Part shown: positions 25,556-34,384 of the stretch, in pieces | Layout of the letters: each line of letters begins with the position of its first letter | How positions within the stretch are numbered: position 1 is the stretch's first letter | Assembly: GCF_001906925.1 (NCBI RefSeq) | Contig: NZ_MRWQ01000001.1 | Span: 186,001-250,000, forward strand | Source of the DNA: Domibacillus mangrovi | GTDB taxonomy: Bacteria > Bacillota > Bacilli > Bacillales > Domibacillaceae | DNA length: 64,000 nt | Reading direction: 5' to 3' | Position numbers and translations under genes: made by a program | The notes under the pieces: model-generated | What the model was told of the DNA's origin: nothing | Seen by the model: only the letters and a program-made list of their open reading frames with translations | The model's database searches: none

Positions 25556-26472
25556 AAAAAGCAGTCATTTCCAGCGGTTCCGCAGCTATATTATTAGCAG
25601 CTAGTGCAGGCATCTATATATCTAACCGTATTTTATATATGACGAAAAAAGCGGATGCTTCAATCGTTGAACGAGAAACGAAAGCCGGCCGTTTCAATCG
25701 ACATACATATGATCAGCTACCGAAAGAAGATGTGTGGATCACAACGGCAGACGGCATTCGATTAAAAAGCGTATTTATCACGCCAAACCCTGGAAACCCG
25801 TTTGTGATTTTTTGCCACGGTGTCACCGAACATAAAATAAATTCAATTAAATATATGAATTTATTTTTAAAACATGGATTTAACGCTATTTTATATGATC
25901 ACCGCCGGCATGGGGAATCAGAAGGCACATTTACGAGTTACGGTCACTTTGAAAAAAAAGATTTAAAAGCAGTTGTGGACGAATTAATTCGTCGTGAAGG
26001 AGATCTTGTCCGCTTTGGCATTCACGGAGAATCAATGGGGGCTGCTACGCTCCTTTTGTATGCCGGCACGGTAGAAGACCGTGCTGACTTTTATGTAGCA
26101 GACTGTCCATTTTCTGAATTTCAAAAGCAAATACAGCATCAGATGAACAGAGAAATTGGCCAGGCGCCACGTTTCTTAATGACAATTGCCGAATGGACAG
26201 TCTGGCTGCGTGCCCGCTATAAACTATCTGAATTGTCGCCCCTTGAAGCTGTCAAGAATATTGAAAAGCCCGTGTTGTTTATTCACAGCCTGGATGATGA
26301 TTTTATTTTGCCCGAAATGACTGAAGCACTGTTTGAAGCAAAGAATGGACCGAAAGAATTGTACATGGCGCCCAGCGGTGCTCATGCACAGTCTTACAAT
26401 GAAAATGCGGAGCAATATGAAGAAGCAATCGATCATTTTTTAATGAAATATAAATTGTCCCCTAAACGGTAG
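25504..26472 (+). CDS. Membrane-anchored alpha/beta hydrolase (YqkD-like)
   Basis: 322-residue serine hydrolase of unknown substrate. An N-terminal helix (about 18-45) probably anchors it with the catalytic domain outside. Hydrolase landmarks: ILYDHRRHGESEG, nucleophile elbow GIHGESMGAA, acid in IHSLDDDFILP, and the C-terminal catalytic His in GAHAQSY. ATG 25504 lies inside the preceding reductase gene, with GGAGG 10-12 nt upstream. The sequence is close to B. subtilis YqkD as I recall it. Confidence 0.87.
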   Translation: MDSRYSKNSRLRRTSSIKKAVISSGSAAILLAASAGIYISNRILYMTKKADASIVERETKAGRFNRHTYDQLPKEDVWITTADGIRLKSVFITPNPGNPFVIFCHGVTEHKINSIKYMNLFLKHGFNAILYDHRRHGESEGTFTSYGHFEKKDLKAVVDELIRREGDLVRFGIHGESMGAATLLLYAGTVEDRADFYVADCPFSEFQKQIQHQMNREIGQAPRFLMTIAEWTVWLRARYKLSELSPLEAVKNIEKPVLFIHSLDDDFILPEMTEALFEAKNGPKELYMAPSGAHAQSYNENAEQYEEAIDHFLMKYKLSPKR

Positions 26473-26502
26473 AAAGAGGAGCAATAGTGTCAGCTCCTCT
26501 TT
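26473..26502. terminator. Bidirectional terminator between the hydrolase and SDR genes
   Basis: 10-bp stem AAAGAGGAGC/GCTCCTCTTT with a 10-nt loop, T-rich on the plus side. It separates two convergent genes. Confidence 0.88.
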
Positions 26503-26503
26503 G

Positions 26504-27268
26504 TTATTTTTGGAAAAATGCTTTTCGGCCCATCCGCTCGACGGTTCCAGGAAATAAAGAGTAAATAAAACTGCCCATACCCATCCATTTCGGCATATTC
26601 ACTTCCCGTACCGGTCGGCCAATAACCGCTATTGTTTTTTTCGACACATCAGCGGGATCTAGCATAAACTTCTTTGCATTTTTCAAATATGTGCCTTCTG
26701 GATCTGCTTTGTCAAAAAACGGGGTTGCAATCGGCCCCGGATTGATGGCTGTTACCCTTACATTCGACCGGCCTAGTTCCATGCGAATGCTGTTCGTATA
26801 ACCTAAAACCGCATGTTTTGTCGCAGCGTACACAGCCGATTTTGGCGTCGCCAGCTTTCCTGCCTGTGAGGAAATATTGATAATATGACCGCTCTTGCGT
26901 TTGATCATTTGCGGCATAACAAGCTCTGAACAGTTAATTAAACCTGTAACATTCACATTCATCATTTGTTCTGTTTCTTCTTGTTTCATTTCATGAGCCC
27001 ATGCAAAATAACCGACACCTGCATTGTTAATTAACACATCAACATGTCCGATTTCAGTAAATAGAGCACATAAAGCCGTTCGGTCTGTCACATCTGCTTG
27101 ATAAACACGTACGGTATTTGACGATGTTTCAAGTTCTTGTTTTAGTTGTTGCAGTCGTTCCATCCGCCGGGCAATTAATACAACGGAGTAACCGGAAGAA
27201 ACAGCTTCTTTTGCAAGCTCTGTCCCTAAGCCGGAAGACGCACCCGTAATGACAACTATTTGTTTCAC
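26504..27268 (-). CDS. Short-chain dehydrogenase/reductase (YqjQ-like)
   Basis: NAD(P)-dependent oxidoreductase of unknown substrate. 254 residues: cofactor loop TGASSGLG (about 8-15), NNAG (about 80-83), catalytic Ser in NISSQAG and YAATK with catalytic Tyr and Lys (about 149-153), then PGPIATPF. Start is GTG 27268 after GGGGGTAACGAAC. It lies 5 nt after the upstream MBL gene and is likely co-transcribed with it, as yqjP-yqjQ in B. subtilis. Confidence 0.88.
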   Translation of the reverse strand: MKQIVVITGASSGLGTELAKEAVSSGYSVVLIARRMERLQQLKQELETSSNTVRVYQADVTDRTALCALFTEIGHVDVLINNAGVGYFAWAHEMKQEETEQMMNVNVTGLINCSELVMPQMIKRKSGHIINISSQAGKLATPKSAVYAATKHAVLGYTNSIRMELGRSNVRVTAINPGPIATPFFDKADPEGTYLKNAKKFMLDPADVSKKTIAVIGRPVREVNMPKWMGMGSFIYSLFPGTVERMGRKAFFQK

Positions 27269-27273
27269 GTTCG

Positions 27274-28236
27274 TTACCCCCTGTAATAAATAACACCATT
27301 TTCAATCGTTTCAACTTGAATATCTCCACGTTCGAGTAAATAGTCAAACTGTCCTGTCGTTTCCGATAATGTTAAACCCGTTTCTTTTATATATATCTCT
27401 GGAAATAGCTTTGTACATACCTCAAAAATAGTCATTGGCTTTTCTTTTAACATCGACAAAATAAACATCGCTCGGTCGTGCTGTCGCGCAAATCGGCGTT
27501 CAATTAACGAATGGATAGATTTTATGTCGTTTCCATGACCTGTTAATGCCTGCTGAATGTCCATATACATGATTTTACGCAGCGAATTGTTGTACTGCAG
27601 CAACGGCTTCGATCGCTCCGCTCCACGTACAGAAGGCGGTTCTAGAAGCGGATTAGACGATACACTTTTTAATACGTGATCACCTGCTAACAGACACCCA
27701 TCTTTTTCCCGGTAAAAGACGAGATGGCTTTGCGCATGACCTGGTGTTTCTAACACGTGCCACCCTGGCAATGCCGGCAGCTCGTCTCCTTCTTTTAGTT
27801 CTCCTGTTAGCACACTTTTTTCACAACCAAACTTTAGTGTGTTATCAAGGTTATTCGCCAATTGAATCATCTCTTGCGGCACGCCTAATGCACGAAAGAG
27901 ATCGATAAAAAATTCACGGCGCCAATTCAAAAAAGATTCATTGTATGAAATCCAGTTTCCACAGTAGGAATGGCCGTAAATGTCCACATCAAAATCATCA
28001 AGCAGTCCGATATGATCAGGGTGATGGTGCGTTAGAATGACCTGCTCAATATCAGATACTTTATAGCCTGCTTCAGCTACTCCCAATTGAAAAGCAGCTC
28101 TTGCTTCCGGTGTATTTATACCTGCATCAATTAACGTAAGCCGGTCTCCTTTCACTAAATATGTGTTGACATCACCAATCGGAAAAGGAGTAGGTACAGT
28201 TATTTTAATAATCTTGTCATATTTTTTAATTCCCAT
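27274..28236 (-). CDS. MBL-fold metallohydrolase (YqjP-like)
   Basis: 320-residue metallo-beta-lactamase fold hydrolase with the zinc motif THHHPDH (about 71-77), a further His in ETPGHAQSHL, and Asp in LLAGDHVL. The C-terminal ~80 residues form a winged-helix-like extension common in thioesterase/glyoxalase-type members. The substrate is unknown. ATG 28236 has CAGGTGA upstream; a GTG three codons earlier overlaps it. Divergent from proC. Confidence 0.85.
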   Translation of the reverse strand: MGIKKYDKIIKITVPTPFPIGDVNTYLVKGDRLTLIDAGINTPEARAAFQLGVAEAGYKVSDIEQVILTHHHPDHIGLLDDFDVDIYGHSYCGNWISYNESFLNWRREFFIDLFRALGVPQEMIQLANNLDNTLKFGCEKSVLTGELKEGDELPALPGWHVLETPGHAQSHLVFYREKDGCLLAGDHVLKSVSSNPLLEPPSVRGAERSKPLLQYNNSLRKIMYMDIQQALTGHGNDIKSIHSLIERRFARQHDRAMFILSMLKEKPMTIFEVCTKLFPEIYIKETGLTLSETTGQFDYLLERGDIQVETIENGVIYYRG

Positions 28237-28294
28237 TATGCTCACCTGCCATTTTTGTAAAATAACATTTCAATTATTTAGTGTACTCGTTCTA

Positions 28295-28314
28295 GGATGA
28301 ATTGTCATTCATCC
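28295..28314. repeat. Inverted repeat in the yqjP/proC divergent region
   Basis: Perfect 8-bp inverted repeat GGATGAAT-TGTC-ATTCATCC, 13 bp upstream of the proC -35 element. It could be an operator or a small hairpin. No T tract follows, so it is not an obvious terminator. Confidence 0.5.
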
Positions 28315-28326
28315 CCCACTTCTCTC

Positions 28327-28356
28327 TTGACAAAAATACTTCTTTTCCGAGATAAT
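28327..28356 (+). promoter_or_regulatory. Sigma-A promoter of proC
   Basis: TTGACA (28327-28332), an 18-bp spacer, then GATAAT (28351-28356), about 44 bp upstream of the start codon. Confidence 0.65.
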
Positions 28357-28399
28357 CGCTTTGAATACTTAATTTGTTTAGGCAACAGGAGGAATGACG

Positions 28400-29215
28400 T
28401 TGAAAGCAGTTTTTATCGGGGCTGGGTCTATGGCTGAGGCCATTATTGCCGGTGCATTGAAAAGCGGGGCCCTTCAAGCAGAAAACACGTATGTGACGAA
28501 CCAGGACAATCTTGCACGTTTAAAAGAATTAACGACTCAATATGGTATTCAAGCAGGATACGACGTTGAAACAGCTTTGAAAGATGCTGATGTTATTGTC
28601 CTGGCTATGAAGCCGAAAGATGCCGCATCAGGTCTTGAAGCTATTCGGCCTTACATAAATGAAGATTCAGTCGTGATTAGTTTACTTGCCGGTGTTGGCA
28701 TTAATTTCATGGAACAAATCATTGGAAAAAGATGTGCTGTCATTCGTTCAATGCCAAACACATCCGCTGCTGTCGGAAAATCAGCAACAGCGATGGCACT
28801 AAATAAACGCGTTACAGCCGAACAGCATCAAGCAGCAATCGACCTTTTTTCAGCAATTGGACTTGCGATTACCGTTGAAGAATCACAGATGGATGCCGTG
28901 ACAGCCATTTCTGGCAGCGGCCCTGCCTACATTTACTATGTTGCTGAAGCAATGCAGGCAGCAGGTGAAGAACTCGGTCTTGACCATGACACAGCGAAAT
29001 CGCTCTTAATTCAGACACTTCTCGGTGCAGCTGACATGCTTTCGGAGTCTGATGGCCAAGCAGTCGCTCTTCGAAAAGCAATTACAAGTGCTGGCGGAAC
29101 GACAGAAGCAGCGATCCGGACATTTGATGAACATCATGTGAAAGAATCGATTGCCGCTGGTGTGAAGGAGGCAGCTTCTCAGTCAAAACGGCTTGGCGAA
29201 GCATACAAGCGTTAA
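28400..29215 (+). CDS. proC: Pyrroline-5-carboxylate reductase
   Basis: Last step of proline synthesis, reducing pyrroline-5-carboxylate with NAD(P)H. 271 residues: N-terminal Rossmann motif [20 protein letters not shown], and C-terminal signature [14 protein letters not shown] followed by [13 protein letters not shown] chose TTG 28400, since AGGAGG lies 7 nt before it; ATG 28394 is too close to that SD. The equivalent B. subtilis gene is proI (yqjO). Its stop codon overlaps the convergent rnz stop. Confidence 0.94.
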   Translation: MKAVFIGAGSMAEAIIAGALKSGALQAENTYVTNQDNLARLKELTTQYGIQAGYDVETALKDADVIVLAMKPKDAASGLEAIRPYINEDSVVISLLAGVGINFMEQIIGKRCAVIRSMPNTSAAVGKSATAMALNKRVTAEQHQAAIDLFSAIGLAITVEESQMDAVTAISGSGPAYIYYVAEAMQAAGEELGLDHDTAKSLLIQTLLGAADMLSESDGQAVALRKAITSAGGTTEAAIRTFDEHHVKESIAAGVKEAASQSKRLGEAYKR

Positions 29216-30129
29216 TCGACGTTCACTTCCATTAAGTCTTGAGCGATTACAACGGGTTGAAAGAGAGCTTCTGCTTCGTTTAATAGCTGTCTCGCATCTT
29301 CTATCGTGTAGCGGGAACTAATGTGGGTTAAGCATAATTTTTTCACTCTTGCGCGCAATGCCGTTTCGGCCGCCTGTGTCGTTGTGGAGTGATAGTAGTC
29401 ATGAGCCATCCGTTCATTTTCCGCATTAAATGTAGCTTCATGAACAAGCAAATCAGCATTCTTTGCCAACCTTACTGCTTCATCACTTTGCCGTGTATCT
29501 CCGAGAATGGTAACGATTTTCCCCTGTTGTGGTTCATTTGTGTAACGCTCAGGGTCAATTATTCGCCCGTCCGGCAAGGTGACGGAGTGTCCTTCTTTTA
29601 TTTGTTTATAAATAGGACCTGGTGGGATCTTGTCTTCTCGCAGACGGTCCACGAGAAGCTCGCCCGCTTTTTCTTTCTCAGCAAACCGGTAACCGAGTGA
29701 ATAAATACCATGATCCAGTTTCCCTGCCGTGACAGTCATTCCACCATCTTCAAAAACGATTCCCTCCTCAATTTCTTCAATGAAAAGAGGATATTGCAGA
29801 TGCGTTTTGCTGACATGAAGCGCGGTTTCAATAAACGCGCGTATACCAGTCGGACCATATACCGTAAGCGGTTCTGTTCCGCCTTGAAATGAACGGCTCC
29901 CAAGCAAGCCTGGTAGCCCAAAAATATGATCACCATGTAAATGAGTAATAAATATTTTTTCAATGCGGCGCGGTTTTATCGTTGTATGCAAAATCTGGTG
30001 CTGCGTTGCTTCGCCGCAATCAATGAGCCAGACAGCACCGCGTTCATTTAACATTTTCAGTGCAATGGACGTAACATTGCGTATTTTGCCGGGCACACCA
30101 GCACCCGTTCCAAGAAATAATACTTCCAT
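29212..30129 (-). CDS. rnz: Ribonuclease Z
   Basis: Zinc-dependent endonuclease trimming tRNA 3' ends. 305 residues, MBL fold: [16 protein letters not shown] at the N terminus, [16 protein letters not shown] (zinc ligands), exosite-containing middle, LGDTRQSD and LTHISSRY near the C terminus. ATG 30129 lies 8 nt after AAGGAG. It is convergent with proC, with 4 bp of overlap at the stops, and next to divergent zwf, as in B. subtilis. Confidence 0.95.
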   Translation of the reverse strand: MEVLFLGTGAGVPGKIRNVTSIALKMLNERGAVWLIDCGEATQHQILHTTIKPRRIEKIFITHLHGDHIFGLPGLLGSRSFQGGTEPLTVYGPTGIRAFIETALHVSKTHLQYPLFIEEIEEGIVFEDGGMTVTAGKLDHGIYSLGYRFAEKEKAGELLVDRLREDKIPPGPIYKQIKEGHSVTLPDGRIIDPERYTNEPQQGKIVTILGDTRQSDEAVRLAKNADLLVHEATFNAENERMAHDYYHSTTTQAAETALRARVKKLCLTHISSRYTIEDARQLLNEAEALFQPVVIAQDLMEVNVD

Positions 30130-30205
30130 GGTCATCACTCCTTATATGTATCTTATATTGTCTTTATTCTTATAATAAACAAAAATACTTGTCACTTTCA
30201 TTATT

Positions 30206-30233
30206 TTGTGAAAAAATGCAATAGTACTAATAT
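30206..30233 (+). promoter_or_regulatory. Candidate zwf promoter
   Basis: TTGTGA (30206-30211), a 16-bp spacer, then TAATAT (30228-30233), about 33 bp upstream of the zwf start in an A/T-rich gap. Each hexamer matches 4 of 6, so the call is weak. Confidence 0.35.
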
Positions 30234-30265
30234 AAAATATGATTTTCAAAAGCGGGGGTATTAAC

Positions 30266-31765
30266 GTGAATAAATCTGAAACGCCAGCTGCTCTGACGAT
30301 TCTGTTCGGTGCAACAGGAGACCTGGCAAAACGTAAGTTATATCCATCTCTTTATCGTTTGTATCGTAAAGGACACTTAGCTTCCGGATTTGCTGTTATC
30401 GGAACAGCTCGCCGTGAATGGGATAACGACATTTTCCGTGAGCACGTAAAAAAATCGGTTATAGAATTGACAACAGATCAGGACCAAATAGATGAATTCA
30501 TTTCACATTTTTATTATTTACCGCATGACGTATCTGATTCCAATTCATATATCGAATTGCGTACGCTTGCCAATGAGCTTGACCACCAGTATTCACTCGG
30601 AGGCAACCGCCTATTTTACCTGGCGATGGCACCCGAATTTTTTGGCACGATTGCCGACCACTTAAAATATGACAATTTAACAGATACAGAAGGCTTCGGC
30701 CGTCTTGTAATTGAAAAGCCATTTGGCCATGATTTGCCGTCCGCACAAGAATTAAATGCACAAATTCGCCGTTCTTTCGACGAAAAAGATATTTACCGGA
30801 TCGACCATTATCTTGGAAAAGAAATGGTACAAAACATTGAATCAATCCGCTTCGCTAACGCTTTGTTTGAACCGCTGTGGAATAACCGGTATATTTCCAA
30901 TATTCAAATTACATCAAGCGAGACACTCGGCGTAGAAGAACGCGGAGGCTATTATGAAACAAGTGGTGCGTTGAAAGATATGGTTCAAAACCATATGCTC
31001 CAAATGGTTTCTCTTCTTGCGATGGAACCGCCAATCAGTCTTCAAGATGACGATATTCGCAGCGAAAAAGTGCGCGCATTTCGATCTATGCGTCCGTTAA
31101 CACTCGAAACTGTCAATGAATACTTCGTCCGCGGACAATACGGACCAAGCGAAAACGGTAACATGCTTGGTTACCGTGAAGAATTAAATGTCAATCCGGA
31201 ATCCAATACGGAAACGTACGTTGCCGGTAAAGTCATGTTTGACAATTTCCGATGGGCAGGCGTCCCTTTTTACATTCGTACCGGTAAAAGAATGCCGCTC
31301 AAATCAACAAAAATTGTCGTTCAATTTAAAAACATTCCAATGAATTTATATTATCGTTCAAATGAGCAGGAATTGGAACCTAATTTACTTGTCATTCATA
31401 TTCAACCGGAGGAAGGGATCACGCTACATCTAAATGCGAAACGTGCCGGTCATCAATTGCAAACGAATCCTGTAAAACTTAGCTATGCAAATAGCGGTAC
31501 AGATATTATGAATACGCCTGAAGCATATGAAAAATTGATTCACGATGCTATGCGCGGCGATTCTACAAACTTTACACATTGGGATGAAGTTGCCCTTTCA
31601 TGGAGCTTTGTTGATGTTATTGCCGAAGCTTGGAGAAATGAAAAAGCTCCTTATCCAAATTATCCGGCCAGCACGACAGGACCGAAAGCTGCAGATGAAC
31701 TGCTTGAGCAAGACGGCTTCTTCTGGTGGCCATTAGATATGCTTGACGTAGATGTCTGTAATTAA
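30266..31765 (+). CDS. zwf: Glucose-6-phosphate 1-dehydrogenase
   Basis: Oxidises glucose-6-phosphate to 6-phosphogluconolactone with NADP, the entry to the pentose phosphate pathway. 499 residues: Rossmann motif FGATGDLAKRK, VIEKPFGHD, active-site signature RIDHYLGKEMVQN, and RTGKRMPLKSTK. I chose GTG 30266, preceded by GCGGGGG at suitable spacing. It pairs functionally with gnd about 2.6 kb downstream; the two are adjacent in B. subtilis. Confidence 0.96.
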   Translation: MNKSETPAALTILFGATGDLAKRKLYPSLYRLYRKGHLASGFAVIGTARREWDNDIFREHVKKSVIELTTDQDQIDEFISHFYYLPHDVSDSNSYIELRTLANELDHQYSLGGNRLFYLAMAPEFFGTIADHLKYDNLTDTEGFGRLVIEKPFGHDLPSAQELNAQIRRSFDEKDIYRIDHYLGKEMVQNIESIRFANALFEPLWNNRYISNIQITSSETLGVEERGGYYETSGALKDMVQNHMLQMVSLLAMEPPISLQDDDIRSEKVRAFRSMRPLTLETVNEYFVRGQYGPSENGNMLGYREELNVNPESNTETYVAGKVMFDNFRWAGVPFYIRTGKRMPLKSTKIVVQFKNIPMNLYYRSNEQELEPNLLVIHIQPEEGITLHLNAKRAGHQLQTNPVKLSYANSGTDIMNTPEAYEKLIHDAMRGDSTNFTHWDEVALSWSFVDVIAEAWRNEKAPYPNYPASTTGPKAADELLEQDGFFWWPLDMLDVDVCN

Positions 31766-31770
31766 TTTTT

Positions 31771-31799
31771 AGCAGGTGCTCATTCGGCACCTGCTTTTT
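31771..31799 (+). terminator. Terminator of zwf
   Basis: 9-bp stem AGCAGGTGC/GCACCTGCT with a 7-nt loop, followed by TTTTTG. Confidence 0.9.
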
Positions 31800-31869
31800 G
31801 AAGTCTTTTTTTATGATATAATAATTCATTTATAGCCAAATTGAGCAGTATCATACTCGTTTTATATAG

Positions 31870-31898
31870 AAAAAGCACCGTTTTGCACGGTGCTTTTT
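31870..31898 (-). terminator. Orphan terminator, probably the original gnd terminator
   Basis: 12-bp stem AAAAAGCACCGT/ACGGTGCTTTTT with a 5-nt loop, usable on both strands. No gene ends directly at it now. It lies 40 bp beyond a displaced copy of the gnd 3' tip (31938-31960) on the gnd strand, as expected for the ancestral gnd terminator. Confidence 0.8.
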
Positions 31899-31937
31899 TA
31901 TATTTTTATAAAAATAATATTGATCACAAATCAATTA

Positions 31938-31960
31938 CTTTATTACTACTCCATCCATTC
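31938..31960 (+). repeat. Direct repeat copy 1 (displaced gnd 3' tip)
   Basis: CTTTATTACT, A, CTCCATCCATTC: 22 of 23 bases identical to 34385-34407, where the sequence spans the last codons and stop of gnd. Same orientation. It bounds a 2.4-kb segment with copy 2, resembling an attachment-site duplication. Confidence 0.75.
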
Positions 31961-32148
31961 AGATTGATAGAATTACCTGCAAAATACTCATATTTGATTC
32001 TAACTTTTCTTTCAACGTAGTAAAATGGTTGCGTTCACCACACACACCTATCAGCTATAAAGCAACATTATCTTGTGCTAATATAAACCATGACAAGGCG
32101 GCAAATTAATTGAGAAAAGCAACAAACATCACCCCTAATGTTTCTATA
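31961..32148. other. Non-coding stretch 3' of selO with decayed coding traces
   Basis: No intact gene. On the minus strand, two overlapping frames carry protein-like stretches (GERNHFTTLKEK from about 32036, and YYVERKVRIKYEYFAGN ending TGA near 31925) that would join through one frameshift. This could be the rotted tail of a former gene. I recognise no family. No terminator is evident after selO. Confidence 0.3.
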
Positions 32149-33624
32149 TCAGGTACCACAAAAGGTTCGGTAAGGACGGGTTGATTGCGCAGGCAGCATG
32201 GAGTAATCAGCCTGTTCGGGAGAATGCGCGTAAGGGCTTGAAAGAACATCAAGTAGCCGCTCCATCACGCTATAGTCTCCTTGTTTCACGGCAGCTTCTA
32301 GTGCGGCTTCTACCCGATGGTTCCTAGGGATTACCGCAGGATTGCTGTTCAGCATCAACTGATGCGAAGAGGCTTTCGATTTTTGCTGCCTGCCTAGTCT
32401 TGCCTGCCATAGCTCATGCCACTGAGCAAATTCTGCAGTTCCAAACAGGGCCGTATTCTCCTGCGTATCAAACGTTAATGCGCGGAAGGTGTTTGTATAG
32501 TCTGCATGATGCTTCTGCATCATACTGAGGAGGTCTTCAATAAGGGATTCATCCTGTGCCTCTTCGTTAAATATTCCCAGTTTAGCTCTCATTCCCACAA
32601 GCCAATTCCAGTGATACAACTCAGTAAAACCTGAAATCGCATCCTGAGCCATTTCGACAGCCTTGACCTGATCGTCATGCAACAGCGGCAATAGGGTTTC
32701 AGCAAATCGTGCGAGATTCCATCCAGCAATATGCGGCTGGTTGCCGTAGGCATAGCGTCCTTGAAGGTCAATGGAACTGAATACCGTTGCCGGGTCATAA
32801 GCATCCATGAAGGCGCAAGGACCATAATCGATGGTTTCTCCGCTAATGGTCATGTTGTCAGTATTCATAACTCCATGGATGAAGCCAACCAGCTGCCATT
32901 TGGCAATCAGAATAGCCTGACGTTTAATCACTTCCTGAAGCAAGATAAGATATCGATCCTCATCAGCGTCAACGTCTGGGTAATGGCGCTTTAATGCATA
33001 ATCAGCCAGAACCCTCAGTTCCTGGGCAGTGCCCCATTTTGCAACGTATTGAAAGGTACCGAAGCGCAGATGACTGGCGGCCACACGAGTCAGAATTGCA
33101 CCAGGCTGGTCTGTTTCACGAATTACTGACTCACCGGTTGTCGCCACTGCTAGACTACGGGTGGTAGGAATATCAAGCGCATGCATGGCTTCGCTGATAA
33201 TATATTCGCGCAGCATCGGCCCAAGTGCTGCTCGGCCATCGCCCCCTCGGGAATATGGCGTTTTACCTGAGCCTTTGAGCTGAATATCAAACCGTTCACC
33301 TAAAGGGGTAATCTGTTCGCCAATTAGCATAGCCCGGCCGTCCCCTAACATCGTAAAGTGTCCAAATTGATGCCCCGCATAAGCTTGAGCAAGCGGCAAA
33401 GAGCCTTGAGGAATCCGGTTGCCAACAAGCATCTCTACGCCACCTTTGCTTTGCAGCGCCTGGACGTTTAACCCGAGAGATGTTGCCAAGGAATCGTTGA
33501 GAATGATCAACCCCGGTGAGCGTACAGAGATTGGATTGAGGTTGGTAAAAAATGATTTCGGCAGACGGGCATAACTGTTGTCCAAATTCCATCCTGTTTC
33601 TATTATTTCTTTTCTATTTGTCAT
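32149..33624 (-). CDS. selO: Protein adenylyltransferase SelO
   Basis: Pseudokinase-fold enzyme of the SelO/YdiU (UPF0061) family that transfers AMP to Ser/Thr/Tyr of target proteins, linked to redox homeostasis. 491 residues, full length: [18 protein letters not shown] (about 80-97), ATP-binding [29 protein letters not shown] and [11 protein letters not shown] for metal and nucleotide binding, and the C-terminal Cys-Gly-Thr tail carrying the redox Cys that corresponds to selenocysteine in eukaryotes. AAAAAGGTGAT precedes the ATG. It lies inside the direct-repeat-bounded segment between zwf and gnd, a place not occupied in B. subtilis. By eye it looks more GC-rich than its neighbours. Confidence 0.92.
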   Translation of the reverse strand: MTNRKEIIETGWNLDNSYARLPKSFFTNLNPISVRSPGLIILNDSLATSLGLNVQALQSKGGVEMLVGNRIPQGSLPLAQAYAGHQFGHFTMLGDGRAMLIGEQITPLGERFDIQLKGSGKTPYSRGGDGRAALGPMLREYIISEAMHALDIPTTRSLAVATTGESVIRETDQPGAILTRVAASHLRFGTFQYVAKWGTAQELRVLADYALKRHYPDVDADEDRYLILLQEVIKRQAILIAKWQLVGFIHGVMNTDNMTISGETIDYGPCAFMDAYDPATVFSSIDLQGRYAYGNQPHIAGWNLARFAETLLPLLHDDQVKAVEMAQDAISGFTELYHWNWLVGMRAKLGIFNEEAQDESLIEDLLSMMQKHHADYTNTFRALTFDTQENTALFGTAEFAQWHELWQARLGRQQKSKASSHQLMLNSNPAVIPRNHRVEAALEAAVKQGDYSVMERLLDVLSSPYAHSPEQADYSMLPAQSTRPYRTFCGT

Positions 33625-33712
33625 GGTATCACCTTTTTTCTTTTGTCTTTTTGTATCCTAGTTTCTTCTTTCGCATAAAATGAAACTTCATTCAGTAGGG
33701 TTTTCCTCATCC

Positions 33713-33871
33713 CCCACTGAATAAACAGGAACTCAGGTAAAGAGCGCCGCGTCCTGCGGCAATACTTGAGTGACCGGCTTCGGCCAGCCCGGACCAATCG
33801 GGCTTTTATCAGCAGTGGATCCTCCCCTTTCGAAGTCTTGAAGCGGAGGTCTTACTGCCCGTTAATGCGGG
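33713..33871 (+). ncRNA. Structured RNA resembling an IscB-type omega RNA (HEARO)
   Basis: The plus strand folds into a multi-branched structure. Outer stem: CCACTG/CAGTGG (33714-33719 with 33813-33818). Inner stem: ACTCAGGTA/TACTTGAGT (33731-33739 with 33763-33771; its G-U pair exists only on the plus strand). It encloses GCCGC/GCGGC (33746-33760). Then come a GGC-TTCG-GCC hairpin, GCCCG/CGGGC (33787-33803), CCTCC-CTTT/GAAG-GGAGG (33821-33849) and CCCG/CGGG (33858-33871). Size, architecture and the iscB-like start just downstream fit the omega RNA that guides the IscB nuclease. Family assignment is from memory. Confidence 0.55.
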
Positions 33872-33894
33872 ATAAAACAGATCACAGGCATTCT

Positions 33895-33984
33895 ATGCTA
33901 TTTTTAGTTATTTACTTTCTATATCAACACAAGGCAGCCTCTTTTCAATGTCTACTTCTGCCAATTTATTATAACCTTTCCACA
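33895..33984 (+). pseudogene. Decayed iscB N-terminal remnant
   Basis: About 25 nt after the structured RNA, ATG at 33895 begins MLFLVI. After frame changes the DNA reads INTRQPLF and then MSTSANLL. Joined, this resembles the IscB/HNH N-terminal (PLMP) pattern: hydrophobic strand, D-T-N-x-Q-P-L-x-P-M-S, then A-x-x-LL. Nothing of the RuvC or HNH domains remains. Alternative: chance similarity in a 90-bp stretch. Confidence 0.4.
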
Positions 33985-34010
33985 CAAAGATGATGCCCTT
34001 TAAATATTTT

Positions 34011-34211
34011 TTAGGTATGTACTGAAATAAGAAATGTTAGGGCTAAAATGATGAAAGCGACTCTCCATCTAATGTAGATTGGTTGGATTTGAGTCAATAA
34101 GTTAGGCACAAAAAGTGAGGATGATGCTGTCTTTCGAACTTGAACCTCTGTTGCTAGTTCAACATTTGTTTGGCTAATAGGTCTTACACGTTCAATGACT
34201 GTAATAACCAT
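34011..34211 (-). CDS. Hypothetical small membrane protein
   Basis: Open frame of 66 residues from ATG 34211: a polar N-terminal two-thirds (VITVIERVRP...), then one C-terminal hydrophobic helix (about residues 49-65, VAFIILALTFLI). I do not recognise a family. The SD is weak (GGAAA). A longer in-frame start would fall in the terminator hairpin at 34224-34257. It lies within the repeat-bounded segment and may be a relic. Confidence 0.35.
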   Translation of the reverse strand: MVITVIERVRPISQTNVELATEVQVRKTASSSLFVPNLLTQIQPIYIRWRVAFIILALTFLISVHT

Positions 34212-34223
34212 TTTTCCAAATTT

Positions 34224-34257
34224 AAAAAAGCTGAGGAACACAATTCCTCAGCTTTTT
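34224..34257. terminator. Terminator downstream of gnd
   Basis: 14-bp perfect stem AAAAAGCTGAGGAA/TTCCTCAGCTTTTT with a 5-nt loop, with A and T tracts on both sides. About 130 bp past the gnd stop, it may now serve gnd on the minus strand. Confidence 0.88.
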
Positions 34258-34384
34258 GCAAACGCATTATTACCCACTATTTCTGTTTTATATTATTCAA
34301 TTGTCAATTTTACTTTTAATTACAATACTAAAAATTTCACCGTTAGTTAAGGTGTACCCCTCTAATCTGGGTCTAGAGATAAGT

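Noticed and set aside
33766-33993. 75-residue plus-strand open frame
   Set aside because: Its first two-thirds are the stems of the structured RNA; only the last part, read in mixed frames, resembles iscB, so it is described as RNA plus relic instead.
34290-34310. TTGACA (minus strand, about 34299-34304) as a promoter after gnd
   Set aside because: No acceptable -10 is found at 16-18 bp and the nearest minus-strand frame lies beyond a strong terminator.
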